Of a DNA stretch of 64,000 bases, positions 9,200-17,530 are shown piece by piece. Within the stretch, counting starts at the first letter, position 1, and every line of letters begins with the position of its first letter. The notes under the pieces were generated by a model that saw only the letters and a program-made list of their open reading frames with translations, did no database searches and had not been told where the DNA came from. Position numbers and translations under genes: made by a program. The DNA is from an uncultured Lachnospiraceae bacterium (GTDB lineage Bacteria > Bacillota > Clostridia > Lachnospirales > Lachnospiraceae), in assembly GCA_910579685.1 (NCBI GenBank), contig CAJTVN010000021.1:18720-82719 (forward strand). Reading direction: 5' to 3'.

Positions 9200-9688
9200 G
9201 TGGTAAAACCGGAAAGTGGAAAGCGGATATCAAAGACGGATACTTATCTGAATTGTGCGGAAAGTTTTGCCTACAGGAGCACATGCCTGAAAAGAAAGTA
9301 CGGGGCAGTGATTGTGAAGGAGGATGCGGTGATCTCCACGGGCTACAATGGCTCTCCCAGGGGCTTTGAAAACTGCTGTGATATCAGGGATTGTCCCCGG
9401 ATCCGAAGGAACATGCATCAGGGGGAAGGGTACGGACTGTGCCGTGCGGTGCATGCGGAGGCAAACGCCTTACTCAACTGCTCCAGGGAGCAGACTATGG
9501 GAGCTGATCTGTATCTGTCCTGCGTAAATCCGCAGGACGGCTCCGTGCATCATGCAAGGCCCTGCCCGCTCTGCGCCCGCCTGATCATCCAGGAGGGTAT
9601 ACGGAATGTGATCCTGCGAAAGGGCGAGGGGACGGAAAACTATCAGGTTATTCCGGCAAAGGAGCTTGCGTGGTTTATGGAAGAATAG
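9200..9688 (+). CDS. dCMP deaminase-like cytidine/deoxycytidylate deaminase
   Basis: 162 aa, GTG start with AGGAGG eight bases upstream. Zinc-dependent deaminase signature: HAE at 85-87 and PCPLC at 121-125 (zinc ligands His85, Cys122, Cys125; Glu87 the proton shuttle). YGAVIVKEDAVISTGYNGSPRGFENC is typical of the dCMP deaminase/ComEB family. Likely role: dCMP to dUMP for dTTP synthesis. The HAD phosphatase follows 17 bases after the stop, so the two are probably co-transcribed. Confidence 0.82.
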   Translation: MVKPESGKRISKTDTYLNCAESFAYRSTCLKRKYGAVIVKEDAVISTGYNGSPRGFENCCDIRDCPRIRRNMHQGEGYGLCRAVHAEANALLNCSREQTMGADLYLSCVNPQDGSVHHARPCPLCARLIIQEGIRNVILRKGEGTENYQVIPAKELAWFMEE

Positions 9689-9705
9689 GAGAAGGAAAAA
9701 AGACA

Positions 9706-10536
9706 GTGAAAAAAGATAGAGTATTATATGTTTCAGATCTTGACGGTACACTGCTGAATACGAAGGACAAGATATCGGATTACAGCGTTGAGACAATTAA
9801 CGCCCTGGTGGAGCGGGGAATGCTTTTTACCTACGCAACCGCAAGATCCCTGGTTTCGGCCTCTGCGGTGGCCCGGGGGCTTTCCACTCAGATTCCGGTG
9901 ATCGTCTATAACGGGGCTTTTATCATAAAGCCGGATACCGGGGAGATTCTCTCGTCCGTCTTTTTCACGCAAAGGGAGCGGGAGACAGTGGCGGATTTTC
10001 TTACGAAGGAGGGTATCTTTCCGCTGGTTTACGCCTATGTGGACGGGCAGGAGAGGGTATCCTGGCTGCCGGAAAAAGAAAACGAGGGCTTTTGCCGGTA
10101 TTTTGCAAAGAGGAAGGGGGATCGGCGGTTCCGGCCGCTTACGGAGGAACAAAATCTCTATGAGGGGGAGATTTTCTATTTTACCTGTATCGGGGAGAGG
10201 GAAGAGCTCCTTCCTGTCTACGAGAGATTCCGGGATGACGGAAACTATATCTGCACCCTGCAGCAGGAGCTTTACAGCACGGAATATTTCTGTGAGATCA
10301 TGCCAAAAGGGGCCACCAAGGCGAATGCCATCGGAAAGCTGAAGAAGATGTGGGGGTGTGAGAGGGTGGTATCCTTCGGAGATGCCGTTAACGATATTCC
10401 CATGTTCCGCATCTCGGATGAATGCTATGCGGTGGCAAATGCAGTGGATGAGCTGAAGGCCATGGCGGACGGCGTGATCGGGGATAATGACAGTGACGCA
10501 GTGGCAAGATGGCTGCTTGCGAGTGCGGTTGTCTGA
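9706..10536 (+). CDS. Cof-type HAD-superfamily phosphatase
   Basis: 276 aa from the GTG at 9706, preceded by AGGAGAAGG; the in-frame start at 9670 lies inside the previous gene and has no such site. Motif I is SDLDGT (Asp11 nucleophile, Asp13) and the motif IV region is SFGDAVNDIPMF, with a type II cap between them. The family consists of cytoplasmic sugar-phosphate, nucleotide or cofactor phosphatases with broad specificity. The substrate here is unknown. Follows the deaminase closely, probably as an operon. Confidence 0.85.
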   Translation: MKKDRVLYVSDLDGTLLNTKDKISDYSVETINALVERGMLFTYATARSLVSASAVARGLSTQIPVIVYNGAFIIKPDTGEILSSVFFTQRERETVADFLTKEGIFPLVYAYVDGQERVSWLPEKENEGFCRYFAKRKGDRRFRPLTEEQNLYEGEIFYFTCIGEREELLPVYERFRDDGNYICTLQQELYSTEYFCEIMPKGATKANAIGKLKKMWGCERVVSFGDAVNDIPMFRISDECYAVANAVDELKAMADGVIGDNDSDAVARWLLASAVV

Positions 10537-10602
10537 ATGTTTCAGCAGCTTACTGTTTCGCAATTACCTAAAAAAGCTTAGTTATGGAAAGGAAAAAGGA
10601 TT

Positions 10603-10854
10603 ATGTTGGAATTCAAGTATGACACGCAGCTTTTAATTGAGGGAGAAAACCTGGATGAGGACGAGATCAGCGAGTATTTCACAGAGCACTTTAATGGAGA
10701 CTGCCTGCTGGCGGTGGGAGACGAGGAGCTGATCAAGATCCATTTTCACACCAACGAGCCCTGGGAGGTGCTGAGATACTGTGCGTCCATCGGGGAGATC
10801 TATGATATCGTGATAGAGGATATGGACAGGCAGTCCAGAGGCCTAAAGGGATAA
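10603..10854 (+). CDS. Small stand-alone FakA/DAK-type C-terminal domain protein
   Basis: 83 aa with AAAGGA upstream. The sequence YDTQLLIEGENLDEDEISEY, then GDCLLAVGDEELIKIHFHTN and PWEVLRYCASIGEI, matches by eye the C-terminal domain of FakA/YloV (kinase-to-dihydroxyacetone-kinase family). There that domain follows the DhaL-like kinase part; here no kinase domain is attached. It may be an accessory or decoy domain for a fatty-acid-kinase complex, or a relic. Neighbours give no clear hint. Confidence 0.65.
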   Translation: MLEFKYDTQLLIEGENLDEDEISEYFTEHFNGDCLLAVGDEELIKIHFHTNEPWEVLRYCASIGEIYDIVIEDMDRQSRGLKG

Positions 10855-10887
10855 TCGGCTGGCGAGGTATTTCGGAAAAGGAGACCT

Positions 10888-11826
10888 ATGACCGTTATGA
10901 AAGGTATTTATTATAATGGAAAGGATGCGCTTTACAGGGAGGACATTCCCATGCCCGTACCGGAAGAGCGGGAGAGCCTTGTGAAGATCCGTATGTGCGC
11001 TCTCTGCAATACGGACAAGGAGATTCGAAAGGGCTATCGTCCCGACTTCCGGGGAGTGATGGGACATGAATTCGTGGGCGAGGTGCTGGAATCTCCCAGG
11101 GAAGACCTGATCGGAAAGAGAGTGGTGGGAGAGCTCAATGCCTCCTGCGGGAAGTGCATCTATTGTAAGACGGGACGCACCACTCACTGTAACAGCCGCA
11201 GGGTTCTTGGCATGTCGAACAAGGACGGAGCGTTTGCGGAATATATGACCATTGACACGGGACTTCTCCACGTGGTTCCGGACGGCCTTGCGGATGAGAT
11301 TGCGGTTTTTACAGAGCCTCTTGCGGCGGCTCTCGAGATTCTCACGCAGATTCATATTTCTCCTGACAAAAATGCGGCGGTTCTGGGGGACGGAAGGCTT
11401 GCCCTTCTGACAGCCCAGGTTCTGGCGCTTACCGGGCTTGACCTTACGGTAATTGGAAAGCACGAGGAAAAGCTGGAACGGTTCAAGCCCTTTGCGAGGG
11501 TGACGACGCAGGGCGAGAGGGAGGGCTACGAATATGTGGCCGAGTGCACGGGATCCGAGACCGGGCTTCCCAGGGCTTTTGAGCTGGTACGGAAAAAGGG
11601 AACCATTATTCTAAAGAGCACTTATGCCGGGAAGCTTGGCCTGGATATGAGCATGGTTGCCGTGAATGAGATTACCATTGTGGGGAGCAGATGCGGCCCC
11701 TTTGAGCCGGCGCTCAAGCTGCTTGGAGAAGGGAAGGTCAAGCTGCCGCCCATTGAGCTGTATGATCTGAAGGATTTTGAGAAGGCCTTTGCGTCAAGGG
11801 CGTTTAAGGCGGGGTTTGCATTATAG
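10888..11826 (+). CDS. Zinc-dependent alcohol dehydrogenase (MDR family)
   Basis: 312 aa. Catalytic-zinc residues Cys40 (CNTD) and GHE at 59-61 are present. The structural-zinc lobe has Cys87, Cys90, Cys93 and Cys101 in the normal C-x2-C-x2-C-x7-C spacing. The Rossmann half begins VLGDGRLALLTAQVLA, with the usual third glycine replaced. It is shorter than the usual 340-350 residues, mainly in the C-terminal half. GGAG precedes the ATG. Substrate not predictable; likely NAD(P)-dependent oxidation of a polyol or alcohol in the cytoplasm. Confidence 0.83.
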   Translation: MTVMKGIYYNGKDALYREDIPMPVPEERESLVKIRMCALCNTDKEIRKGYRPDFRGVMGHEFVGEVLESPREDLIGKRVVGELNASCGKCIYCKTGRTTHCNSRRVLGMSNKDGAFAEYMTIDTGLLHVVPDGLADEIAVFTEPLAAALEILTQIHISPDKNAAVLGDGRLALLTAQVLALTGLDLTVIGKHEEKLERFKPFARVTTQGEREGYEYVAECTGSETGLPRAFELVRKKGTIILKSTYAGKLGLDMSMVAVNEITIVGSRCGPFEPALKLLGEGKVKLPPIELYDLKDFEKAFASRAFKAGFAL

Positions 11827-11999
11827 GGGGAAGTCTGCATTATCAATCGCAGCAATGTATTCGTCCGTACTAAAAATAAAACGTTCTCCCTTTTATTTAT
11901 GCATCCATGCAATTTAAGCAGTTCAGGCAATCCTTCTGGATTAATTCATGAAAATCTACTGTTACATAAAGACAATTAAGCCGGAGCATACTAGGAAGT

Positions 12000-12551
12000 A
12001 TGAAAAAGAAGAATATCCACAGCTTTGATTTTTATTGTCTTTTATTTTTTGTGCTGTCCTTTGCGGGCTGGGTATGGGAGGTGGTTCTGCATCTTTTTAC
12101 CTCCCACGCTTTTATTAACCGGGGCGTTTACAAGGGGCCTTATCTGCCAATTTACGGCGTGGGAGGCCTGCTGCTGTCCTTTTTCCTGAAACGATTCCGC
12201 AAAAACCCGCCTTTGGTGTTCGCCCTTTCCCTGATGATCTGCTCCGTGCTCGAATATTTCACCAGCTGGTTTCTGGAAAGAAAGTGGGGAGTGAGATGGT
12301 GGGACTACAGCGGGCATTTCATGAATCTGAAAGGGAGGATCTGCCTGATGGGGGCGCTGGTGTTCGGGGCGGGAGGAACCGCCCTTGTGTGCTGGTTTGT
12401 CCCCGCTTATGAGAAGTGGGTGGAAAAGCTTCCGGTAAAGCTGCGGCTTACGGTGTGCGTTATCTCACTTGTCGTCTTTGCGGCGGATGCGGCCCATGCC
12501 GAAATACGGCCCAATGTGGGCGAGGGGATTACTTCGGAGGAAGAAAATTAG
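12000..12551 (+). CDS. CmpB-like putative ABC-transporter type IV membrane protein
   Basis: 183 aa with about five membrane segments. The combination of FAGWVWEVVLHL, NRGVYKGPYLPIYGVGG, EYFTSWFLE and RWWDYSGHFMNLKGRICL is characteristic of the PF06541-type family found across Clostridia. Biochemical function is not established. The 173-base gap upstream holds no clear promoter; the start codon sits in a small inverted repeat (CATACT/AAGTATG). Confidence 0.75.
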   Translation: MKKKNIHSFDFYCLLFFVLSFAGWVWEVVLHLFTSHAFINRGVYKGPYLPIYGVGGLLLSFFLKRFRKNPPLVFALSLMICSVLEYFTSWFLERKWGVRWWDYSGHFMNLKGRICLMGALVFGAGGTALVCWFVPAYEKWVEKLPVKLRLTVCVISLVVFAADAAHAEIRPNVGEGITSEEEN

Positions 12552-12563
12552 ATAATAAAACAC

Positions 12564-12592
12564 TTGTATTTTCAGATGTCCGGTGATATAGT
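12564..12592 (+). promoter_or_regulatory. Promoter for the Rpn/YhgA-type gene
   Basis: TTGTAT, 17 bases, TATAGT. Two short hairpins (CTTCCAG/CTGGAAG and GGGC/GCCC) lie between this promoter and the ATG at 12804, making a 5' leader of about 200 bases. Confidence 0.45.
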
Positions 12593-12803
12593 GAATATAC
12601 TCTGATATCGTATTTCGTTCATACGATTCTGACTTCCAGTCATGCTGGAAGGTAAAGGAGGGCATTTCGCCCTGTTGATACCCACTGTAAAGCTGGCAGA
12701 AAAGAGAAAACGGCAGCTGAATGTCATAATGCATTTCGGCGTACCTTTATTCCTTCAATCCTATTTTCTGTCAGGAAAATTATCGATATGGAAGGAGCCA
12801 TTT

Positions 12804-13880
12804 ATGACAAAAGAAACGCAGACTGCTATCAACAACCCGCAGCTTTTTGACAGCAGCAGTAAGCTGATTTTCGGTGACAATATTTTAAGCGCTCAGTTTT
12901 TCCGGGACTATGCCGACATGGAAATTCTGAGAAATATAAAACCGGAGGATGTGGAGGACGTATCAAATCGTTACGTGCCGCTGTTTGGCACGGAGCGGGA
13001 GAGTGACACAGTCAAGAGAGTGGATATTTCCAAGTACCATTCCCTGAAAAGTCCGTTTGCGGAAAAGAACGAAAGCGAGATCAATTTACCGTTGTATATT
13101 GTTTCGCTTATTGAACACAAGACGAAAGTGGAGTATAATGTGGTCATGCAGATGCTGCGGTACACGGTGTATATCTGGGAGGATTTTGAGAAAGAGATGG
13201 AGAGACGGCATGCGGGTATCAGCCGGAGGAAAGGATTCAGATATCCGCCGGTTCTTCCGATCGTTTATTACGAGGGGAATGGGGAATGGACAGCCCCGGC
13301 TGATCTGTCGGAAAGAATCCTTGGCGGGGAGCTTTTAGGAAAATATCTGCCGCATTTCAAGTACCAGCTGGTTCGGCTGCATGACTACAGCAATGCGGAG
13401 CTGCTCAAAAAAGGGGACGAGATCTCCCTGGCTATGCTGATCAACAAGATTCACAGTCCGGAGGACATGACGGCGTTCATGAAAATTTCAGGTGAAAAGG
13501 CAGATGAAATTCTGAAGGATACGCCCGAGTATCTTCTGGAGATTATGGCAAAACTGCTCAGGGCGTTGTTATATAAAATGAACCTGCCAGAGGAAGAGAC
13601 GGAGAGCGCAGTTTCAAAGATTAAGGAGCGTAAGATGTCGATGCTGTTTGAGAATGTAACAATGGATATACAGGCGGAGAGAAGGAACAGGGCGAAGGCG
13701 GAAGAGAGACTTAATGCGACAGAGAAAGCGTTTGAAGTCTATAAACAGGTCAGCAGAATGCAAAGACGGGGCTGTCTTGAAGCTGAGATTAAGAGTGCCC
13801 TGTCGGAAAAATTTTCTCTGACAGAGGAGGAGGCGGATGCCGAGTACAGGAAAGCTCTTGAAGAGTATTTAAAAGATTGA
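12804..13880 (+). CDS. Rpn/YhgA-family PD-(D/E)XK nuclease (transposase_31-like)
   Basis: 358 aa from the ATG at 12804 (GAAGGAG upstream). LPLYIVSLIEHKTKVEYNVV carries the E-x-K half of a PD-(D/E)XK nuclease core, followed by MLRYTVYIW and YPPVLPIVYYEGNGEWTAP, typical of the Rpn recombination-promoting nuclease/YhgA family. The C-terminal half is charged and ends in a helical segment with a predicted coiled coil. Rpn proteins are often variable, multicopy genes; here no terminal repeats or second ORF suggest a mobile element. Its role in the cell is not known. Confidence 0.75.
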   Translation: MTKETQTAINNPQLFDSSSKLIFGDNILSAQFFRDYADMEILRNIKPEDVEDVSNRYVPLFGTERESDTVKRVDISKYHSLKSPFAEKNESEINLPLYIVSLIEHKTKVEYNVVMQMLRYTVYIWEDFEKEMERRHAGISRRKGFRYPPVLPIVYYEGNGEWTAPADLSERILGGELLGKYLPHFKYQLVRLHDYSNAELLKKGDEISLAMLINKIHSPEDMTAFMKISGEKADEILKDTPEYLLEIMAKLLRALLYKMNLPEEETESAVSKIKERKMSMLFENVTMDIQAERRNRAKAEERLNATEKAFEVYKQVSRMQRRGCLEAEIKSALSEKFSLTEEEADAEYRKALEEYLKD

Positions 13881-13903
13881 CGGTGTGATGCCATATCTGC
13901 CGA

Positions 13904-13932
13904 TTGACAAACAGGTCTTTCTACATTATGAT
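13904..13932 (+). promoter_or_regulatory. Strong promoter of the aspS leader
   Basis: Consensus TTGACA, 17 bases, TATGAT. Transcription would start near 13939, just ahead of T-box stem I. Confidence 0.8.
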
Positions 13933-13950
13933 AGACATGACAAAAGCCAT

Positions 13951-14260
13951 GACGAAGAGAAGTAGTGTGGGAGTTCACTCAAAGAGAGTCGGCGGCGGTG
14001 GGAATCCGGCAGCAGAGCCCATATGAATAACACTTCCGAGCTGCAGGCTGAACAGGACGGCTATATCGAAGCTGTTCCAAGTAGGTGCGCCGTAAGCCGC
14101 GCGTGAGACGGCAGATGAAGGGACTGCACGGCAGAGAGTTGCAAAGCGGCATCTTGCAATGAAAAAGCTTGCGTTGTAAACGGCTGCATGGCAGTAAATC
14201 AGGTGGTACCGCGGATTTTTATTCGTCCTGAATTGATGAAACGTCAATTCAGGGCGTTTC
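13951..14260 (+). promoter_or_regulatory. T-box riboswitch (leader of aspS), specifier apparently AAC (Asn)
   Basis: The T-box sequence AGGTGGTACCGCGG is at 14201-14214, followed by TTCGTCCT and a terminator. In stem I, GTGTGGG (13965-13971) pairs with CCCATAT (14018-14024) and GAAG (13954-13957) with CTTC (14033-14036). Between them lies a specifier loop with the AGTA / GAA loop-E motif (13961-13964 and 14025-14027). The codon after GAA-T is AAC at 14029-14031, followed by the usual A. That reads Asn rather than Asp. The family senses uncharged tRNA and switches the terminator to an antiterminator. The fold was made by hand. Confidence 0.88.
14227..14260 (+). terminator. T-box-controlled terminator hairpin
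   Basis: Perfect 10-bp stem, CCTGAATTGA (14227-14236) with TCAATTCAGG (14244-14253), followed by a short GCGTTTC tail. Its 5' arm overlaps the region needed for the T-box antiterminator, as expected for the mechanism. Confidence 0.75.
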
Positions 14261-14337
14261 TGGTTAACACGGGGATGGAGCGCAGAGTGCGTCTTCCCTG
14301 AATGAAACAGTAAACCGAATGGGAAAGGGAGAGAAAG

Positions 14338-16089
14338 ATGGAATTATCGACATTGTATCGGGAATGTACACTGGATCAGATTACAGAAAAAGACATCGCG
14401 GGAGAACGAAAGGTAGCAGGCTGGGTGGAAAATATCAGGGACCATGGCGGCGTGTCCTTTATCGACCTGAGAGACAGGTACGGCGTACTGCAGATTGTCA
14501 TGAGAAATACGCAGCTGCTTAAGGGAATTGGCAGGGAAGACTGCGTGAGTATTACGGGAAAGATTGAGAAACGGGACGAGGAGACTTACAATCCCAGGAT
14601 CCCCACGGGAACCATTGAGCTGGAGGCCCACACCGTGGAGATTCTGGGAAAGGTCACAGGACAGCTTCCCTTTGAGATTGTAACGTCTAAGGAGACAAGA
14701 GAGGAGCTGCGGCTGAAATACCGCTATCTGGATCTGAGGAACCGGAAGGTTCTGGATAACATGATTTTCCGTTCCAGAGTGATTCAGTTTCTCCGGGAGA
14801 AAATGACGCAGCTGGGATTTATTGAGGTACAGACCCCGATTCTGTGCGCATCCTCGCCGGAGGGAGCAAGGGACTATATTGTGCCTTCCAGACATTATAA
14901 GGGGAAATTTTATGCGCTGCCCCAGGCACCCCAGCAGTATAAGCAGCTATTGATGGTATCGGGAATCGACAAGTATTTCCAGATCGCCCCCTGCTTTAGG
15001 GACGAGGACGCAAGGGCGGACCGCTCTCCCGGTGAGTTTTACCAGCTGGATTTTGAGATGAGCTTTGCCACCCAGGAGGATGTGTTCCGGGTGGGAGAGG
15101 AAGTGCTTACGGCCGCCTTTGAGAAATTTGCACCGGAAGGGTATGCGGTTACGAAGGCTCCCTACCCGGTGATCAGCTATAAGCGGGCCATGCTGGAATT
15201 CGGAACGGATAAGCCGGATCTGCGCAATCCCCTGAGAATTATTGATCTTTCGGAATTTTTTAGTAAATGTGCCTTTAAGCCGTTCCAAAATAAGACGGTG
15301 AGGGCTGTCAGAATACACGGACTTCAGTCCAAGGGCTTCCACGAGAAGATGCTGAAATTTGCCATGGGAATCGGGATGGCCGGACTGGGCTACCTGGAGG
15401 TGCAGGAGGATCTGTCCTTCAAGGGTCCGATCGACAAGTTCATACCGGATGACCTGAAGGCGGAGCTTCGACGGCTGGCGGATCTTGCGCCGCAGGACAC
15501 CATTTTTTTCATTGCGGACAAAGAGCGGCGGGCGGCGGACTATGCCGGGCAGATCCGCACGGAGCTGGGAGAGAGGCTGGAAATCTGCGAGAAAAACGCA
15601 TACCGTTTCTGTTTTGTCAATGATTTTCCCATGTTCGAGCTGGATGAGGAGACGAAAAAGCCTGTGTTTACACACAATCCCTTTTCCATGCCCCAGGGAG
15701 GGCTTAAAGCGCTTTGCGATAAGGATCCTCTGGAGATTCTGGCGTATCAGTACGATATTGTCTGTAACGGCGTGGAGCTTTCCTCAGGTGCGGTGCGCAA
15801 CCACAGTCTGGATGTGATGGTGAAAGCATTTGAAATTGCGGGCTATGACGAGGAGGTATTGAAGCAGAAATTCGGGGCGCTTTACAATGCATTTCAGTTC
15901 GGAGCGCCTCCCCATGCGGGAATGGCTCCCGGTGTGGACCGGATGATCATGCTTCTTCGCAATGAGCAAAATATCAGAGAAGTTATAGCCTTTCCCATGA
16001 GCGGATCCGCACAGGATCTGATGTGCGGATCTCCGGGCGAGGTGACGGAGCAGCAGCTTCGGGAAGTGCATATCAAAGTCAGAAAATAG
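14338..16089 (+). CDS. aspS: Aspartyl-tRNA synthetase, probably non-discriminating
   Basis: 583 aa, full length for a bacterial-type class II AspRS: N-terminal OB anticodon-binding domain, catalytic motif 2 FRDEDARADRSPGEFYQLDF, an inserted GAD domain in the middle, and motif 3 GVDRMIMLL near the end. In the OB domain the segment RDHGGVSF places a His (residue 36) at the position where non-discriminating AspRSs carry His and E. coli AspRS has Leu. With the Asn-type specifier in the leader, this suggests the enzyme also makes Asp-tRNA(Asn) for GatCAB amidation (inference). trkA follows after 28 bases. Confidence 0.95.
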   Translation: MELSTLYRECTLDQITEKDIAGERKVAGWVENIRDHGGVSFIDLRDRYGVLQIVMRNTQLLKGIGREDCVSITGKIEKRDEETYNPRIPTGTIELEAHTVEILGKVTGQLPFEIVTSKETREELRLKYRYLDLRNRKVLDNMIFRSRVIQFLREKMTQLGFIEVQTPILCASSPEGARDYIVPSRHYKGKFYALPQAPQQYKQLLMVSGIDKYFQIAPCFRDEDARADRSPGEFYQLDFEMSFATQEDVFRVGEEVLTAAFEKFAPEGYAVTKAPYPVISYKRAMLEFGTDKPDLRNPLRIIDLSEFFSKCAFKPFQNKTVRAVRIHGLQSKGFHEKMLKFAMGIGMAGLGYLEVQEDLSFKGPIDKFIPDDLKAELRRLADLAPQDTIFFIADKERRAADYAGQIRTELGERLEICEKNAYRFCFVNDFPMFELDEETKKPVFTHNPFSMPQGGLKALCDKDPLEILAYQYDIVCNGVELSSGAVRNHSLDVMVKAFEIAGYDEEVLKQKFGALYNAFQFGAPPHAGMAPGVDRMIMLLRNEQNIREVIAFPMSGSAQDLMCGSPGEVTEQQLREVHIKVRK

Positions 16090-16117
16090 CCGGGAAAGGC
16101 AGGGGAAACGGGAAATC

Positions 16118-17503
16118 ATGATAAGGCATCGCAATAATATGAATATCTTTATTGTAGGCGGGGGAGCGATTGGAAGAACACTGGCGGGACAGCTGGTAAA
16201 GGACGGCTATAAGCTGACGGTCATTGACCGGAATCCGGACGTGGCGGGAAGGCTGGGAAATACCATGGATATTCTCTGTTACACGGGAAACGGAGCCTCC
16301 TATTCCACTCTGGAGGAGCTTGGTGCGGGAGAGGCGGATATTTTTATCGCAGTGACGGAGACGGATGAGATGAATATCCTGAGCTGTCTTACCGCCCATC
16401 TGTTAGGAGCCGGACATACCATAGCCCGGATCCGGGATGTGGACTATGCGAAACATAACCACTTTTACAAAGACAGGCTTGGACTTTCCATGATCATCAA
16501 TCCGGAGCTTGCCACGGCCATGGAGATCGGAAGGCTCCTTCGCTTCCCTCTTGCCACCAGGGTGGAGGTTTTTGCGGGGGGACGTGCGGAGCTTGTGGAG
16601 ATGAGCGTCCGGGAGGAGAGCCCTTTAAATGGCAAATCCCTGATCGAGATCACCCAGAGCATGGGAATCAATCTGTTAATCTGCGCCGTGGTGCGGCAGG
16701 AGGAGGCCTTTGTACCCAAAGGAAGCACGGTGATCTGTAAGGGAGATATTCTGTATCTGACAGGAGCGGCGGACGAGCTGCGTAAGGCCTTTCGAAAACT
16801 GAAGCTCCCCGTGAAGCCTCTCAAATCAGTCATGATAGCGGGAGGGGGAAGGATTTCCCACTATCTGGCGGAGGCACTGCTTCATCAGGGCTCCAAGGTG
16901 ACGCTGATCGAGAGGAATGAAGAGATGGCAAATGCCATATCCGGCGCAATCTCCGGAATCAACGTGATCTGCGATGATGCGCTGGCCTATTTTGATTCCA
17001 TGTCCCAGACGGACATCCAGAGAACGGACGCTTTTATCACGCTGACGGAAAACGACGAGTACAACCTCACAGCGGCTATGTACGGAGAATCCCAGGGGAT
17101 CGGCAAGGTGATCTCCAGGATCAGCGCCAAGTCCCGATTAAAGGTGCTCTCTCCTGAAAGCAAGATCTGTACCATATCCAGGGAGGATGTTGCAGCGGAC
17201 AGGATTCTGGGCTACAGCCGTTCTCTCCTCAATGCGGAGGATAATGATGCAGTGGAATCCCTGTACCGGCTCATGGACGGTAAGATTGAGTTTATTGAGT
17301 TTAAGGTGGACGAGAAGGATCAGAACCTGAATATTCCCCTGAAAAATCTTAAAATGAAGCGCAATATACTGATTGGATGCATTATAAGAGATATGAGAAC
17401 CATTATTCCCAGAGGTGATGATGTGATCAGAACCGGAGACACCGTGCTGGTTGCTTCCATAAACAGACAGATCGCCCGCCTGGAAGACATTTTTGCTACG
17501 TAA
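16118..17503 (+). CDS. trkA: Trk potassium-uptake regulatory subunit TrkA
   Basis: 461 aa, the usual TrkA length. Two RCK halves, each with a Rossmann loop: IVGGGAIGRTLA near the start and IAGGGRISHYLAEAL in the middle; each half ends in a TrkA-C-like domain. It is a peripheral cytoplasmic protein that gates TrkH in response to nucleotides. The family normally begins at MNIFIVGGG, so the true start may be the ATG at 16139 rather than 16118. trkH follows 27 bases after the stop, giving a trkAH operon that could extend from aspS. Confidence 0.92.
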   Translation: MIRHRNNMNIFIVGGGAIGRTLAGQLVKDGYKLTVIDRNPDVAGRLGNTMDILCYTGNGASYSTLEELGAGEADIFIAVTETDEMNILSCLTAHLLGAGHTIARIRDVDYAKHNHFYKDRLGLSMIINPELATAMEIGRLLRFPLATRVEVFAGGRAELVEMSVREESPLNGKSLIEITQSMGINLLICAVVRQEEAFVPKGSTVICKGDILYLTGAADELRKAFRKLKLPVKPLKSVMIAGGGRISHYLAEALLHQGSKVTLIERNEEMANAISGAISGINVICDDALAYFDSMSQTDIQRTDAFITLTENDEYNLTAAMYGESQGIGKVISRISAKSRLKVLSPESKICTISREDVAADRILGYSRSLLNAEDNDAVESLYRLMDGKIEFIEFKVDEKDQNLNIPLKNLKMKRNILIGCIIRDMRTIIPRGDDVIRTGDTVLVASINRQIARLEDIFAT

Positions 17504-17530
17504 GGATCATGCGGAGAGGCGGATACGAAG

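Noticed and set aside
12642..12803. Extended N-terminus of the Rpn/YhgA protein
   Set aside because: The upstream 54 codons have no RBS and contain leader hairpins; ATG at 12804 has GAAGGAG.
14344..15675. Minus-strand open frames opposite aspS
   Set aside because: Shadow frames of a conserved synthetase gene without start signals.
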